64,000 nucleotides of DNA. It comes from Pycnococcus provasolii. Its lineage: Eukaryota > Chlorophyta > Pseudoscourfieldiophyceae > Pseudoscourfieldiales. Positions 28,583 to 37,744 of the stretch are shown here, one piece after another. Position 1 is the stretch's first letter, and every line of letters starts with the position of its first letter. The stretch lies in contig CP150554.1 in the NCBI GenBank assembly GCA_049487715.1, positions 124,001 through 188,000 on the forward strand, in the 5' to 3' direction. A program made the translations under genes and the position numbers. The notes under the pieces are model-generated. The model was given only the letters and a program-made list of their open reading frames with translations. It was not told the origin of the DNA and searched no databases.

Positions 28583-29557
28583 CGTATCTCGTGAGCATGA
28601 CGACGTGGGAATCATACGTGCGATCAGCGTCTGGATAGCAGTATGCTCCGGGTGTGCGGCTGCAAGTTCAGTTCGTGCGGCTCGGCGTGCGGATGCTATC
28701 GCTGCGTCGATCTGTGCCATCGTCGTGCTTGGATGCGCCGTAAGCTGTGCGGTATGATCCATGAGTATCGCGTGCGTGGTATGCAGGTGACGATGCATCA
28801 GCCTGTTAAGGTAAATACCTGTGAGGTCTGTGCGTCGCTTCACGAACGCTGCTGCGAATTCCTCGAATGGTTGGCCGTTGAGCTGCTTGACTGCAGCGAT
28901 GCGATCTGTCGCATTTGATTCGGCACGGGCATCAGTCGGAACGAATCGCTTTTCCAGCGCTGAGCATGCTGCTACTGCGTCTTCAGCCGTCTCGACGATG
29001 AGCGATGCCTCAGGCGACGATGCGCATGCCGCTTGAATTGTCGAGTGAAGGATACTGGCGAGGCTGATGAGATTTTCCCCTGTGAATCTCACTCTCGCCA
29101 GGGCTTCAATACCTGTCAGTTTGAGATTCGCATACATAGCGGCGAACCATGCCTGCGTCGGCTCAAATGATGGTGGCGGGTTCCTTATCAGCATGCGCCT
29201 GACTTCACCACGCTCGTGGTTGGTGATGTCGTATCTGGTGTTGCTGGTTGGATTCTGCCTCGGTGGCTGCTGGTGCTGCGGCGACTGATTTCGGGATGGA
29301 GGTGCTGATCCACCGCGACGTTGTGAGCGTCCTCGGTTGCCACGTCCAGCAGGTCGTGGTGATGCTGCTCTTCGTGATGGTCCTGATCTCGTCCCTTGGT
29401 CCGTTGCTGCTTGTTCTGGCTGCGCGGAATCTTGGTGGTTGTCATCAGCGTCGACGAAGTCGTCATCATTGCGTGCTGCTGCTGCTGCTGCTGCTGCGGC
29501 TGCTGATGTCTCGTTTGTCTCAGCTTGATGAGTGTCGCCTGAGCGTGTGTTCACCAT
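28520..29557 (-). pseudogene. Truncated LTR-retrotransposon Gag (minus orientation)
   Basis: The frame from the ATG at 29557 starts MVNTRSG, a start common in Ty3/gypsy Gag proteins of plants and algae. Then come an Ala run, an Arg/Gly/Gln-rich segment, and a capsid-like helical region with PSFEPTQAWFAAMYANL, ALEKRFVPTDA and FEEFAAAFVKRR. The capsid part reads through to about 28584 and then into about 20 unrelated codons before a stop at 28520. No nucleocapsid zinc knuckle or pol follows. The frame before 29557 crosses a run of G/C at about 29570-29584. This is probably a relic joined tail to tail with the plus-strand fragment at 28190-28582. Confidence 0.55.
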
Positions 29558-30280
29558 TTGGACGTTAGGGTGGGGGGGGGGGGGTGATTTTTTGTTTGTT
29601 TCGCGCTGCAAACGTCACTCCGGTCGACCGACTGTGCGTCGTGTCTGCCGTTCTCGAGTTGAGCGTTGCTTGTGGCGCGAAGTGCGCACCGTGCGCTAGC
29701 GTGTCTACGGACTACTGCTGCTTACGGCTCGCGAGTACCGGGTTAGCAAGTCCTGTTCTAAGACCTGTCAGGTTCCATGTAATGTTTACTCGAGAATAAT
29801 TGTTACAAGAGCGCGTGCCTTACATGCGTGCTGCATCGCGCCTCCGCGTCGTAACTCAAGACGTTTTCACATCAGGTTCTAGACTTGTTACGCCGCGGGC
29901 TAATCATTCAAATCACCGGTAGGAATCCCGTACAGGGATCCCCTCACAGGTCTGCGAGCTCCAATCCCACAATCAAACCCCCAATCCAAATCTCTCACTC
30001 GCTCAAATAGTACTTACACGAAAGCCGACCTGCTGCGACTCTGTGAAAGGCAAGGTGGCAGGAGATTGTTGACCACCTTGACAAACGTACTTTCGAACCC
30101 AACGTGCCCATTCTGCCATTCTTCACGACGTCCATCGCCTGCTTGATCGCCATCGTCGACGAGATCGTCGGCAACTTGCTCTGTTCATAGACTAAATTTC
30201 TCACCTCGCACCACAAATCTTTTCGCATGCGTGAACCCACTGGTGATGGCGTTCATGGCGTTCGTGTAAGTTCAGTTTCC
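29558..30280. other. Probable LTR/leader remnants and promoter of the PfkB gene
   Basis: About 720 bases without a convincing gene. A 14-base G run (about 29570-29583) abuts the Gag-like frame. The next 350 bases may be the leader or LTR of that element, but I could not find a matching second LTR or a clear primer-binding site. A minus-strand frame at 29995-30240 has no recognisable content. Confidence 0.4.
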
Positions 30281-31495
30281 ATGAAGCGTTTAAGTATATT
30301 AAACAGCCACCTTCGCCTTTCATCGTCAGACTCGTGCGCGATAACAAGGGTCGAAGCAAAACAAACAAGCTCCACTCTGCCTCACGATGCTGGTGGTGGT
30401 CAAAATCAACGTGTCGTTTCCATCGGCGCGTGCGTGCTTGACGTGAATGCCAAGGCACTCGACGGGCACAAACTTATACAAGGAGGAAGCGTGCCTGGAC
30501 ATGTCACGCAGGCTATGGGAGGCGTCGCGCGCAACGTCGCAGACGGGGTGGCGAGGCTCGCACACGAAGTGCCGCTGCTCGTTAGCGCGGTCGGCGACGA
30601 CGCGGCGGGACGCGCGATAACGTCGCACTGGGCGCAACTCGCGGACGACGACACGCAGGCGATCAGGCGATGCACAGAAGACAACACGCCGACCGCCACA
30701 GTAAGCGCCGTGTTCTCGGCAGACGGCGAACTCGTCGCATGCGTCGCCGACGCGGATGCCGCCGCCGCCGCGGTGACACCTGCGTGGATCGAGCGCTTTG
30801 CGCCGTCGCTTCGAATCGCCGGCGCCGTGATCTGTGACTGCAACATCACGCCGCTTGCGCTGCAGGCGATTGCCACCACCGCACCTCGAGGTCGGCTCTG
30901 GCTTGAGCCAACGTCAATGGCAAAGTGCCGCCGTGCCACCGCGATTCTGCCGCACGTGACGGTGGTAAGCCCGAACGAGGATGAGCTTCACGCGCTCGCG
31001 GCGTCACTCGGAGGATCAGCCTACGACGGCAGTGGCGGCGGCGGCGGCGGCGATATGCAAGAGACTGCACGACGTCTGGCGGGAGGTGCTCGCACGCTTC
31101 TGCGCGCAGGAGTGTCGTACGTCGTCGTGACGATCGGTGCCGACGGCGTGCTGCTCTACGCCTCGTCGTACTCTAGCACGACTTCGGCGCCTCCACTGCG
31201 TTGCTATCACGTGCCCGCTGTGCCGGTAAGTCGCGTCGTGGGTGTGAGTGGTGCTGGAGATGCCTTAGCCGCGGGTGCACTGGCGGTGCTATCGCAGCGC
31301 TCGGCCCCTTGGACGCCAGACGACGTGCTCGACGGCCTCGCGCTTGGGGTGGTGGTGGCCAGCGAGGTGGTGTCGCGAGAGGGAACGCACGTTCCGGCTG
31401 AGCGCAGCGCAGCGGGTGACAAGTTGCGTGAGCGCTGGTATAGTGCGGCGCGTGATGTGCGCACGAGGTGTGACACCCTCAGTCTTCCTCTGTAG
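30281..31495 (+). CDS. PfkB-family kinase, probable peroxisomal pseudouridine kinase
   Basis: I choose the ATG at 30281 rather than 30227 because it places a perfect PTS2 peroxisomal signal, RLSILNSHL (R-L-x5-H-L), at residues 3-11. The mature part is a ribokinase/PfkB fold of about 370 aa. It has an N-terminal GGVARNVADGVARL substrate-binding segment, a VSPNEDEL segment, and the C-terminal GAGDALAAGAL anion-hole/catalytic-Asp motif near residue 325. The GGVaRNvA form is typical of pseudouridine kinases, which phosphorylate pseudouridine from RNA turnover; the plant enzyme is peroxisomal. The substrate is inferred, and another PfkB sugar kinase is possible. TGTAA at 31521 and 31538 are candidate poly(A) signals. 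The gene converges on the small gene at 31569-31844. Confidence 0.85.
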   Translation: MKRLSILNSHLRLSSSDSCAITRVEAKQTSSTLPHDAGGGQNQRVVSIGACVLDVNAKALDGHKLIQGGSVPGHVTQAMGGVARNVADGVARLAHEVPLLVSAVGDDAAGRAITSHWAQLADDDTQAIRRCTEDNTPTATVSAVFSADGELVACVADADAAAAAVTPAWIERFAPSLRIAGAVICDCNITPLALQAIATTAPRGRLWLEPTSMAKCRRATAILPHVTVVSPNEDELHALAASLGGSAYDGSGGGGGGDMQETARRLAGGARTLLRAGVSYVVVTIGADGVLLYASSYSSTTSAPPLRCYHVPAVPVSRVVGVSGAGDALAAGALAVLSQRSAPWTPDDVLDGLALGVVVASEVVSREGTHVPAERSAAGDKLRERWYSAARDVRTRCDTLSLPL

Positions 31496-31568
31496 TTTGG
31501 TATAGTGGGTACAGTACAAGTGTAACAGAGAAAATCGTGTAAAGTACAATTACATTCGTCGACGTTAT

Positions 31569-31844
31569 TCATGCCGTTCTGGACCTGTTTAGGCATGTGG
31601 CCGCGGCGCTGATGACCGCGATGAAGACGTATGTTGCCGCGACGGCGTACACGTTGTTAGCGGCGTCTTTTCGGTACGTCGCGGCGGTCTCTGGCGTCCA
31701 CGGCGTTCCTTCTTCCGTTCCTGGCGGGTATTCGGGCATGAATTCGCCCGTGAATCGGTATCCCGTTTGCACCATGCGCGCGACGAAGAAGAGCGCGGCT
31801 GCGCAGAAGGCGCTGAACACGGAACACGCGGTGGCGCACGACAT
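31569..31844 (-). CDS. Small predicted membrane protein, unknown
   Basis: A 91-aa frame with two hydrophobic segments, about residues 3-24 (SCATACSVFSAFCAAALFFV) and about 66-85, separated by a polar loop rich in Pro, Glu and Thr (EYPPGTEEGTPWTPE). The layout suggests a small two-pass membrane protein. I do not recognise the family. Support for a real gene: a TGTAA on the coding strand lies about 15 bases after the stop (TTACA at about 31551 on plus), and the neighbouring PfkB gene is convergent. A candidate donor-like GTAAGT just upstream of the ATG leaves open an additional 5' exon. Confidence 0.45.
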   Translation of the reverse strand: MSCATACSVFSAFCAAALFFVARMVQTGYRFTGEFMPEYPPGTEEGTPWTPETAATYRKDAANNVYAVAATYVFIAVISAAATCLNRSRTA

Positions 31845-31872
31845 ATGTACTTACTTGTCTACCCAGCTAAGG

Positions 31873-31990
31873 TATGCGATGCGATGCGATGCGATGCGTA
31901 TGTGTGTTGTTTGATATGGAGCTCGCCAGAATCCAATGGCAGAATGGCGCCGGATTTCACGAGTTCCGTTGAAGTTGAAGTTGAAGTTGG
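31873..31990. repeat. Short tandem repeats (ATGCG)n and (GTTGAA)n
   Basis: About five ATGCG units at 31873-31900 and about four GTTGAA units at about 31970-31990, in the spacer between the small membrane-protein gene and PTPA. Confidence 0.8.
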
Positions 31991-32011
31991 GGGTTGGTTT
32001 CCTAATATAAC

Positions 32012-32043
32012 TTTAGGGGTTTCCTAACTTCGTTTAGGGGTTT
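32012..32043 (+). promoter_or_regulatory. Degenerate telo-box pair upstream of PTPA
   Basis: TTTAGGGGTTT occurs twice (32012-32022 and 32033-32043), about 100-130 bases before the PTPA start. It differs from the canonical TTAGGGTTT by an extra G. Confidence 0.3.
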
Positions 32044-32142
32044 GCGCGATCCGACCTGGAATTAGGTCCTGGAATTTGGAAAAATCGTTTGGGGGTTAAT
32101 GGTTCCCTTTGATTTGTCATAATCGTCCCATTCTTCTTCCTC

Positions 32143-33297
32143 TTGTTCATCATGACGACGTTCCCGCGAAACAACACGGCCGAGATCTCAAAGATGCCCG
32201 TCATGCCCACACCAACACCTGTGGTGTCAGCCACACCTCATCCGTCAGCTCATCCGTCAGCTCACCCGTCTTCTTCCGCATTTCATGTGCCTACTCCTTT
32301 TCCTAACAGTCATAATCAGAGTGGTGGTCGTCACGGACCCATGTCCCGGCTGCACCGCATCGCATCTCCGTCGGATTTGTCCCTGTGGAAGAAATCAGAA
32401 ACGTGCCAGGACCTACAGGCGTTCGTCGCCGCTGTGGGAACGGCGTGCAACGGAATCACAACCGCACAGCGACAAGCGGACTTCGAAGCGAGGACGGATG
32501 CCCAACCTCAGACGGATGGCGTGCGCGCAATCGCGAGGATTGTCGACCAGCTCAAACAACTGCGTGCGCTCTGCGACACGCACCCGCCGCGCGTCGACGC
32601 GGACAGGCGGTTTGGAAACCCGGCGTTTCGAGAGTGGCACGACGCCATGGTGGCGCGGGCAGCACAAACGACAGAAAGCATACTGCCAACGTCGATGGCG
32701 GCGCACGCCGGTGAGCTTGCGGCGTACTGGCAAGGCTCCTTCGGAGACCGCACGCGTATCGACTACGGAACAGGACACGAGCTAAGCTTCGTTGCCCTGC
32801 TGTACTGCCTGGGAAAGCTTGGCGTGCTGACAACGTCCGAGTCGGCGGATATCGGACTTGTTGCATTCGACGCATACCTGCAGCTCACGCGACACCTTCA
32901 GACAGCCTACAACCTCGAGCCCGCGGGCAGCCACGGCGCCTGGGGTCTTGACGACTACTGCTTCCTTCCCTTCCTCTTCGGTGCAGGGCAGCTCATGGCT
33001 GGCGCTGGCGACGCGAACGAAGTCACCGTGAAGGCGGTGGTCACGGACGACCGCGTCGCAGAGATGCGAGGAGGCGAGTGGCTTTACGTGGATGCCGTGA
33101 AGTTTGTGCAGAGCGTCAAGACGGGAGGACGACTTGGAGAGACGAGTCCGATGCTGTGCGACATCGCCTACGGCGTCTCCGGCTGGGATAAGGTGTTCAC
33201 GGGAATGAAGCGCATGTGGGCTGCCGAAGTTCTTGGGAAACTGCCCATCATGCAGCATTTTGTTTTTGGCAAAATTCTGCCATTTGACAAAAGCTGA
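32143..33297 (+). CDS. PTPA: PTPA, PP2A phosphatase activator / peptidyl-prolyl isomerase
   Basis: The 384-aa product matches PTPA along its length: FGNPAFREWHDAM, a helix ending RIDYGTGHELSF, then GSHGAWGLDDYCFLPFLFG, SPMLCDIAYGVSGWDKV and AEVLGKLPIMQHFVFG. PTPA is a chaperone-like activator of the PP2A catalytic subunit, helping load the active-site metals, and has reported prolyl isomerase activity; it acts in cytosol and nucleus. The first 65 residues are low-complexity (Pro/His/Ser with a repeated HPSA) and not part of the conserved domain. A second ATG at 32152 is equally possible as start. TGTAA at 33326-33330 lies about 30 bases past the stop. The next gene is convergent. Confidence 0.93.
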   Translation: MFIMTTFPRNNTAEISKMPVMPTPTPVVSATPHPSAHPSAHPSSSAFHVPTPFPNSHNQSGGRHGPMSRLHRIASPSDLSLWKKSETCQDLQAFVAAVGTACNGITTAQRQADFEARTDAQPQTDGVRAIARIVDQLKQLRALCDTHPPRVDADRRFGNPAFREWHDAMVARAAQTTESILPTSMAAHAGELAAYWQGSFGDRTRIDYGTGHELSFVALLYCLGKLGVLTTSESADIGLVAFDAYLQLTRHLQTAYNLEPAGSHGAWGLDDYCFLPFLFGAGQLMAGAGDANEVTVKAVVTDDRVAEMRGGEWLYVDAVKFVQSVKTGGRLGETSPMLCDIAYGVSGWDKVFTGMKRMWAAEVLGKLPIMQHFVFGKILPFDKS

Positions 33298-33375
33298 TGA
33301 GATGCCTCCTCATTCAGTAATGGAGTGTAAGTACTAAAAATGTTTACTTTACTTTTTTGTTTTGGTTCTTCATAC

Positions 33376-33518
33376 TTACACCTCTTCCAGTGTTGCTGGT
33401 TGTTGCTGGCGATGGAGCATGCGAAGGGAGATGTACGCACGGCATAAGGGGCATAGCATCGCCACATCATCTTCATCTCCAATTGATGTCGAGTGTCCGC
33501 TAGCCGCACCACCACCAC

Positions 33519-33578
<60 letters not shown>

Positions 33579-34398
33579 CGTCATTTTCGTTGCCGTCTTC
33601 TCGTGTCGCCGATGTGGTCGTGTTGTTGTTGTTGCGATGCTGCTCATCATTATCATTATCATTATCATTATCATTATCATTATCATTCACCGTCTGCTCC
33701 ATTGGATCATGCATCACATACGAATGTATGTGATGGTCGTCGTCGGTGCCGGTGGTGGTATCCATTTCGTCAGTAGGGTGTTGTTGTTGCTGCGGTGATT
33801 CCGCGACGGAAGTTGGAGCTGGTGGCGTTGGCGAAGTCTCCAGAATAGACTCAATGCATGTCGCGCACAAGACATGCTCGCAAGGAAGGCATCTTAGCGA
33901 TCGCTTTTTCTTCCGTGGTAGAATCTTCTTCGAAGAATCATCATCATCAGCTTCCACACCACTCGCTATCGAAGCAAAGCTGTCCAAGCACACGACGCAC
34001 ACATCTTCTCCGTTCACAGTCATGGGCTCTCGAGGACTTCCTTCAACAATTTTAGGTGTCGGCAGCATTTGTATGAATTCCGCGCGATGTTTTCGCCGAC
34101 GTGCATTTCTCCTTCGTCTTCTGAAAGATTCTACCAGTTCGAAGACGACATACCATCCAGCATAAAGCACGCCAAGCACGAGTGCCAGCACGCCGACGAG
34201 GGGCGCCGCGAGGCACTGGCCCACGCACGACACTTCAGTCGGGCACGCTTGGATCAAGCTCGCTGCCCACGACGTTCCCCCTCTGCTCCTGAGCTGGAGG
34301 AATCGCGAAATATACATGTATCCTACCAATATTCCAATTGGTATGCCGACCGCGAGGAGGTACACGATGAACACGTTGAGTGACGATGGCGACGACAT
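33376..34398 (-). CDS. Membrane-anchored RING-finger protein with a long Asn-rich insertion inside the RING
   Basis: The 340-aa product has two N-terminal hydrophobic segments (about residues 9-30 and 63-87), then a basic RRRRRNARRRKHR stretch. A RING then begins with CVVC, continues with CLPCEHVLCATC, and ends with CPLCRAYI. The final CPLC pair is separated from CATC by about 134 residues of low-complexity sequence, including an (ND)n run and a run of about 19 Asn. RING proteins of this type are usually E3 ubiquitin ligases; membrane location is inferred from the hydrophobic segments. The TAA stop lies inside a TGTAA (gtgTAA). The Asn run is encoded by GTT/TTG-type repeats on plus at about 33520-33580, and the (ND)n by ATTATC repeats at about 33647-33686. 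Confidence 0.75.
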
Positions 34399-35299
34399 TG
34401 ATTTTATTGTGTTTTTTTCTTTTTTTCGTTTTTTTTGGATGAAAAATGGCGGGCAGCCACGTCTTCCTTCCTTCCCAGAAGAAGAGAAGCAGGCCAGTTA
34501 CTTTAACCCACAGGGTAGTCGATTTTTCGGAGTTCCATTTGGCGATTCCGACTCCTTCTGACCTTGTAATCAGGGATCCGTCGTAGAGTCATACCGCATG
34601 GTCGTGAGGATTTTGGCGCTTGGGGTCCCGAAAATGGGGATCCTGGTCGTGCATGCTTTGCCATTGGCGTATAGACGGCGACGACAGCGACCACGAAGAC
34701 GACGATGGTCGATGGAGACATGGGCGACAATGGAGAGGCGGCGCCGCCGATGCCGCCGCCCAAGCGGCGGCGTACGGCGAATACGTCGATAAAAGCACAG
34801 GCGGCGACGCTGATGACGTCTGTCGCGGATTACCTGAAGTGGAAGATGGAGGGGGGAGGAGCGGGAGCACGGGCGGCTCAGCAGTGAGTGGGCACCGCGG
34901 ACCTTGACACCTCGTCGAACTTGTTGCACCGCCGAAGAGTGAAGAAGTAAGTGCCCGGAGTTGCTACGTCACATATGTAATTAATGAGATGATCCAATTT
35001 CCATCGTGTGACGAATAGCTCTGGTCGTCCGCAGATGTGCGTAGACGCCTTGGTATCGCAACCGGCGTAGATACATGTCATTGTGGCAAGAGATGCTCTC
35101 GATCTGCAGAGTCCGCGGGTACTCGGGGGCACTTCCTCCACTGCGCGAGTGGATTTTCGGGTGCAGCGACCAAGGCGCGTGGGTGAAGCCTCATGAAGCC
35201 AGGCAGAGTCTTCTCCTGCGCACGTGCAAGGCGTGTATGTATGTGCGGTGTGAATGTGGACTAACATTTTGCTTTTGACTTACTTTTCGTTACAAATTC
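34399..35299. other. Intergenic region between the RING gene and the lipase gene
   Basis: About 900 bases. The left part holds the promoter of the RING gene, with T-rich tracts at about 34400-34440. The right end holds the 3' flank of the lipase gene, with TGTAA on its coding strand (TTACA at 35290-35294). Apart from the weak small frame at 34705-34887 I see no gene. A plus frame at 35075-35278 ends in a Cys-rich stretch but has no upstream coding context. Confidence 0.4.
34705..34887 (+). CDS. Possible small basic protein or first exon, unknown
   Basis: A 60-aa frame with an acidic start, a proline stretch and a nuclear-localisation-like PPPKRRR, followed by a possible helix (ALMTSVADYLKWKM-like). 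A donor-like GTGAGT overlaps the stop region (agcaGTGAGT), so this might be the first exon of a spliced gene, but I could not find a convincing second exon. It is divergent from the RING gene about 300 bases away. No family recognised; it may be fortuitous. Confidence 0.22.
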   Translation: MVDGDMGDNGEAAPPMPPPKRRRTANTSIKAQAATLMTSVADYLKWKMEGGGAGARAAQQ

Positions 35300-37498
35300 T
35301 TACGCATCGTCTTGAACATCACCACCGCCGCCGCCGCGTTTCACCCAGCAATCCTCTGACCCGTAGCGCATCACAACCTCCTGCAGTCCATCGAAGTAGA
35401 AATCCTCCATGTGTTCGCTCACGCCACGACCTTGCAGTAGGTTGGCGCCAAACTCGAGCTCGTTCTCAAACACGCGGCTCATTGCAACGTCGTCCGACGC
35501 AAACGTATCCTCGTCGAGCGTGTCAAACGTGCTGCCAGGGGACGCGAGCACCTGAAGCACCTTTTTCGTGCCGTCAATCATTACGCCGTTCGGGACATGC
35601 TTGTATCCGAGTAGTCGTGGGACGTCCGCGACGGCATCCGCGATGTTGTAGATACGCCAGCTGTCGGCAACGCGATCCGAGTACGCTCGCACAAATTCAG
35701 CGTCGCCAACACGGGGTGAGCCGTAGTTGTAAACTACGATGCGAGCCTCGCCCGTTTCGCCAAACGCGGTGGCGGCGTCTAGTGCAAACAGCGTCGACAG
35801 CGCCCCGCCAAGACTGTGCCCCGTGACGAATAGGGTCCATGGCCGATCATCTTCGTCGCCAAAATCGTCACCACTGCCACCACCTTCGAGTGGACGCATC
35901 GCGTATCGCACGTGCGTAATCAGGCTGCGCCGCACACTCGTGTACGCGTTGAGGAAGCCGGAGTGCACGCGCAGATTCTCGCTCACGTTGGGCACGTCGA
36001 GAGAAGCGGTTGTTAGGTTGAGGTCAGTCAGAACGTCCTTCCACTTGTTCAGCTCCGTTCCACGGAATGCGAGAACGAGTTCGCGTCGTTCGTCCCAGCG
36101 CCAGAGAGTTGCTTGCGTGTCCGTCTCCCCCGAGTCGATGTGGAAGCACATTTCGTATCGCCCGTGGTCGCCCAGCTCGAGTCCCTCGCGCTCGCTGACG
36201 AGCGCGGTTGCGAGCATGCTCCACGCCGCTCCTCCCTCGAGGCTCGTGAGGTCAAGCCCAGATGCCACCGCTGCGGTTCCAGCACGCATGGCACTGCCCG
36301 CCGCCTGTCGCAATCGCTTTCCCACCTCCTCTTTCGCATCCTCGCGAGAAAGCAGCTCGCGGCCGGCGGTGAATGCACCGACGATGTCGCCCTTCACGAG
36401 CTTGCCCGTCACGGGAAGTTTGTCCACCGCGGCTTGCGCCATTGCCACCGCACCAGCCTTGATGTCACCTCGAAATGCCACAGCCTGCATTCGGCTTAGC
36501 TGGCTGATGAGCTCGTTCGCCGTCTTCTCCACGCTCTGTAGCTGTCTTTGCAGCTCGTCGCTCGATTCTCCTCCAGGCTTGCCAACGTTGTCGCCACCCG
36601 CGAAGGGAACGACGCGAACGTCGAAGGACACGGTTCCACCGCCGCCGTCACCCACAAGCGGGAGTGACAGTGTTTGCCAGGGACCGTCTCCACCTAGCTC
36701 CTCGATGGGCACCGCGGCGGCACCTAGTCGTTTGCCACCCGCTCGACGCCACGGAGGTGCGTCAACGACCTCTACAAAGAGACGCCTCGAGCTGCTGGAG
36801 GAGGATGAGGAGGAAGAGGAGGAAGAGGAGTCGGTTCTAGCGATTGGCAGCGTGGTTTCAAAGTCACTCCAGTGCGGTGACGTGGTTCTGTCCTTTGGTT
36901 GCGTCGTTGCAATAAAGTCTCCGACGCGCACTTTGACTTTTGCGAACGCCGTTCCCAGTGAGACGCTGGGAAGCGAAATGCACCTTAGATTTCGCACTTG
37001 AATTTGCGACTCGTGGCATCTCACGGCATATCCTCTGCTATATTTGCACTCAAGTTGGTTCGGCCCGTTGGCGGCATACGCGTCTTCGAGCGCGCACGCT
37101 CCTCCCTCTGGTGCACTGTACGAGACGAACGCGAAGCCGGCTAAGAGGACAGCGCGTGCGAGGTCGAACGACGGCGAATCAAGGTCAAGCTGCTGGTTGA
37201 CCAAAGAGCCAGTTTCTGCTTGATCGTCTGATGAGACTGATGACGACGACGACGACGACGCGGAAGTCGACGGAGATGACCCCGACGCAGACGCACGTGC
37301 CGACGCGAAGCGCGAAGCCGAGCGATGGGACGCCGACAAGCGCGACGATTGAGAACGAGAGGAGGCAGAGGAGGCAACGTGAAGGCCTCTAGGGAAACGT
37401 GCACCACCAAGGCGTAGACTTGTGATGGGAAGTGCACGGTCACCAAGGTGCAGGTGCGCCGTATGATTCGTACGCACCACATTATTCAGGGGCGCCAT
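35300..37498 (-). CDS. Plastid class-3 lipase with N-terminal C2-like domain (HIL1-like galactolipase)
   Basis: I start at the ATG at 37498; an upstream in-frame ATG at 37555 is possible. The 732-aa product begins with a Ser/Ala/Arg-rich region of about 100 residues that looks like a chloroplast transit peptide. A C2-like beta-sandwich follows (about residues 170-310). The class-3 lipase domain has LVLAFRGTELNKWKDVLTD, the nucleophile elbow VTGHSLGGALS with Ser near residue 563, and YNYGSPRVGD. The late segment with NIADAVADVP and SEHMED carries candidate catalytic Asp and His. The C2-plus-lipase order matches Arabidopsis HIL1, a plastid lipase acting on monogalactosyldiacylglycerol. Substrate and location are inferred. 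A TTAGGG-type array lies about 92 bases upstream, and a TGTAA a few bases past the stop. Confidence 0.85.
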   Translation of the reverse strand: MAPLNNVVRTNHTAHLHLGDRALPITSLRLGGARFPRGLHVASSASSRSQSSRLSASHRSASRFASARASASGSSPSTSASSSSSSSVSSDDQAETGSLVNQQLDLDSPSFDLARAVLLAGFAFVSYSAPEGGACALEDAYAANGPNQLECKYSRGYAVRCHESQIQVRNLRCISLPSVSLGTAFAKVKVRVGDFIATTQPKDRTTSPHWSDFETTLPIARTDSSSSSSSSSSSSSSRRLFVEVVDAPPWRRAGGKRLGAAAVPIEELGGDGPWQTLSLPLVGDGGGGTVSFDVRVVPFAGGDNVGKPGGESSDELQRQLQSVEKTANELISQLSRMQAVAFRGDIKAGAVAMAQAAVDKLPVTGKLVKGDIVGAFTAGRELLSREDAKEEVGKRLRQAAGSAMRAGTAAVASGLDLTSLEGGAAWSMLATALVSEREGLELGDHGRYEMCFHIDSGETDTQATLWRWDERRELVLAFRGTELNKWKDVLTDLNLTTASLDVPNVSENLRVHSGFLNAYTSVRRSLITHVRYAMRPLEGGGSGDDFGDEDDRPWTLFVTGHSLGGALSTLFALDAATAFGETGEARIVVYNYGSPRVGDAEFVRAYSDRVADSWRIYNIADAVADVPRLLGYKHVPNGVMIDGTKKVLQVLASPGSTFDTLDEDTFASDDVAMSRVFENELEFGANLLQGRGVSEHMEDFYFDGLQEVVMRYGSEDCWVKRGGGGGDVQDDA

Positions 37499-37589
37499 GG
37501 AGACACACGACAAAAACCGAAATAATACACGTGTTGTAAATATTGTGGGCGGCAAGTTCGGGATAGGGGCGTGACGAGTGAAGCAGACC

Positions 37590-37607
37590 CCCTAACCCTA
37601 ACCCTAA
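37590..37607 (-). promoter_or_regulatory. Telo-box array upstream of the lipase gene
   Basis: Three CCCTAA units on plus (TTAGGG on the lipase coding strand), about 92 bases upstream of the ATG at 37498. Confidence 0.5.
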
Positions 37608-37744
37608 TCGGCCCTAGGGAAGTCCAACGATGATGGGGCTTGGGAATTTTTCCCATGATTTCGTTTCTTCCCCACCCATGAGAAGGGAGAGCGAAGAAAT
37701 CTGTCGGTCTGGTCTGAGCGTCGTGCGCGCCGCCTGGCACGCCT

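Noticed and set aside
29995-30240. 81-aa minus-strand frame upstream of the PfkB gene
   Set aside because: No recognisable motif and overlap with the probable PfkB promoter; not supported as a gene.
34878-35267. Minus-strand 129-aa frame downstream of the lipase gene
   Set aside because: No domain and unusual composition; it lies in the 3' flank beyond the likely poly(A) signal of the lipase.
35075-35278. Plus frame ending in a Cys-rich tail, considered as a transposase C-terminus
   Set aside because: The Cys spacing only loosely resembles piggyBac-type tails, and the frame is closed just upstream with no other transposase motif.
36024-37001. Long plus-strand frame opposite the lipase gene (35739-37001)
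   Set aside because: Antisense shadow in GC-rich coding sequence; only the minus frame carries the GHSLGG and C2-like motifs.
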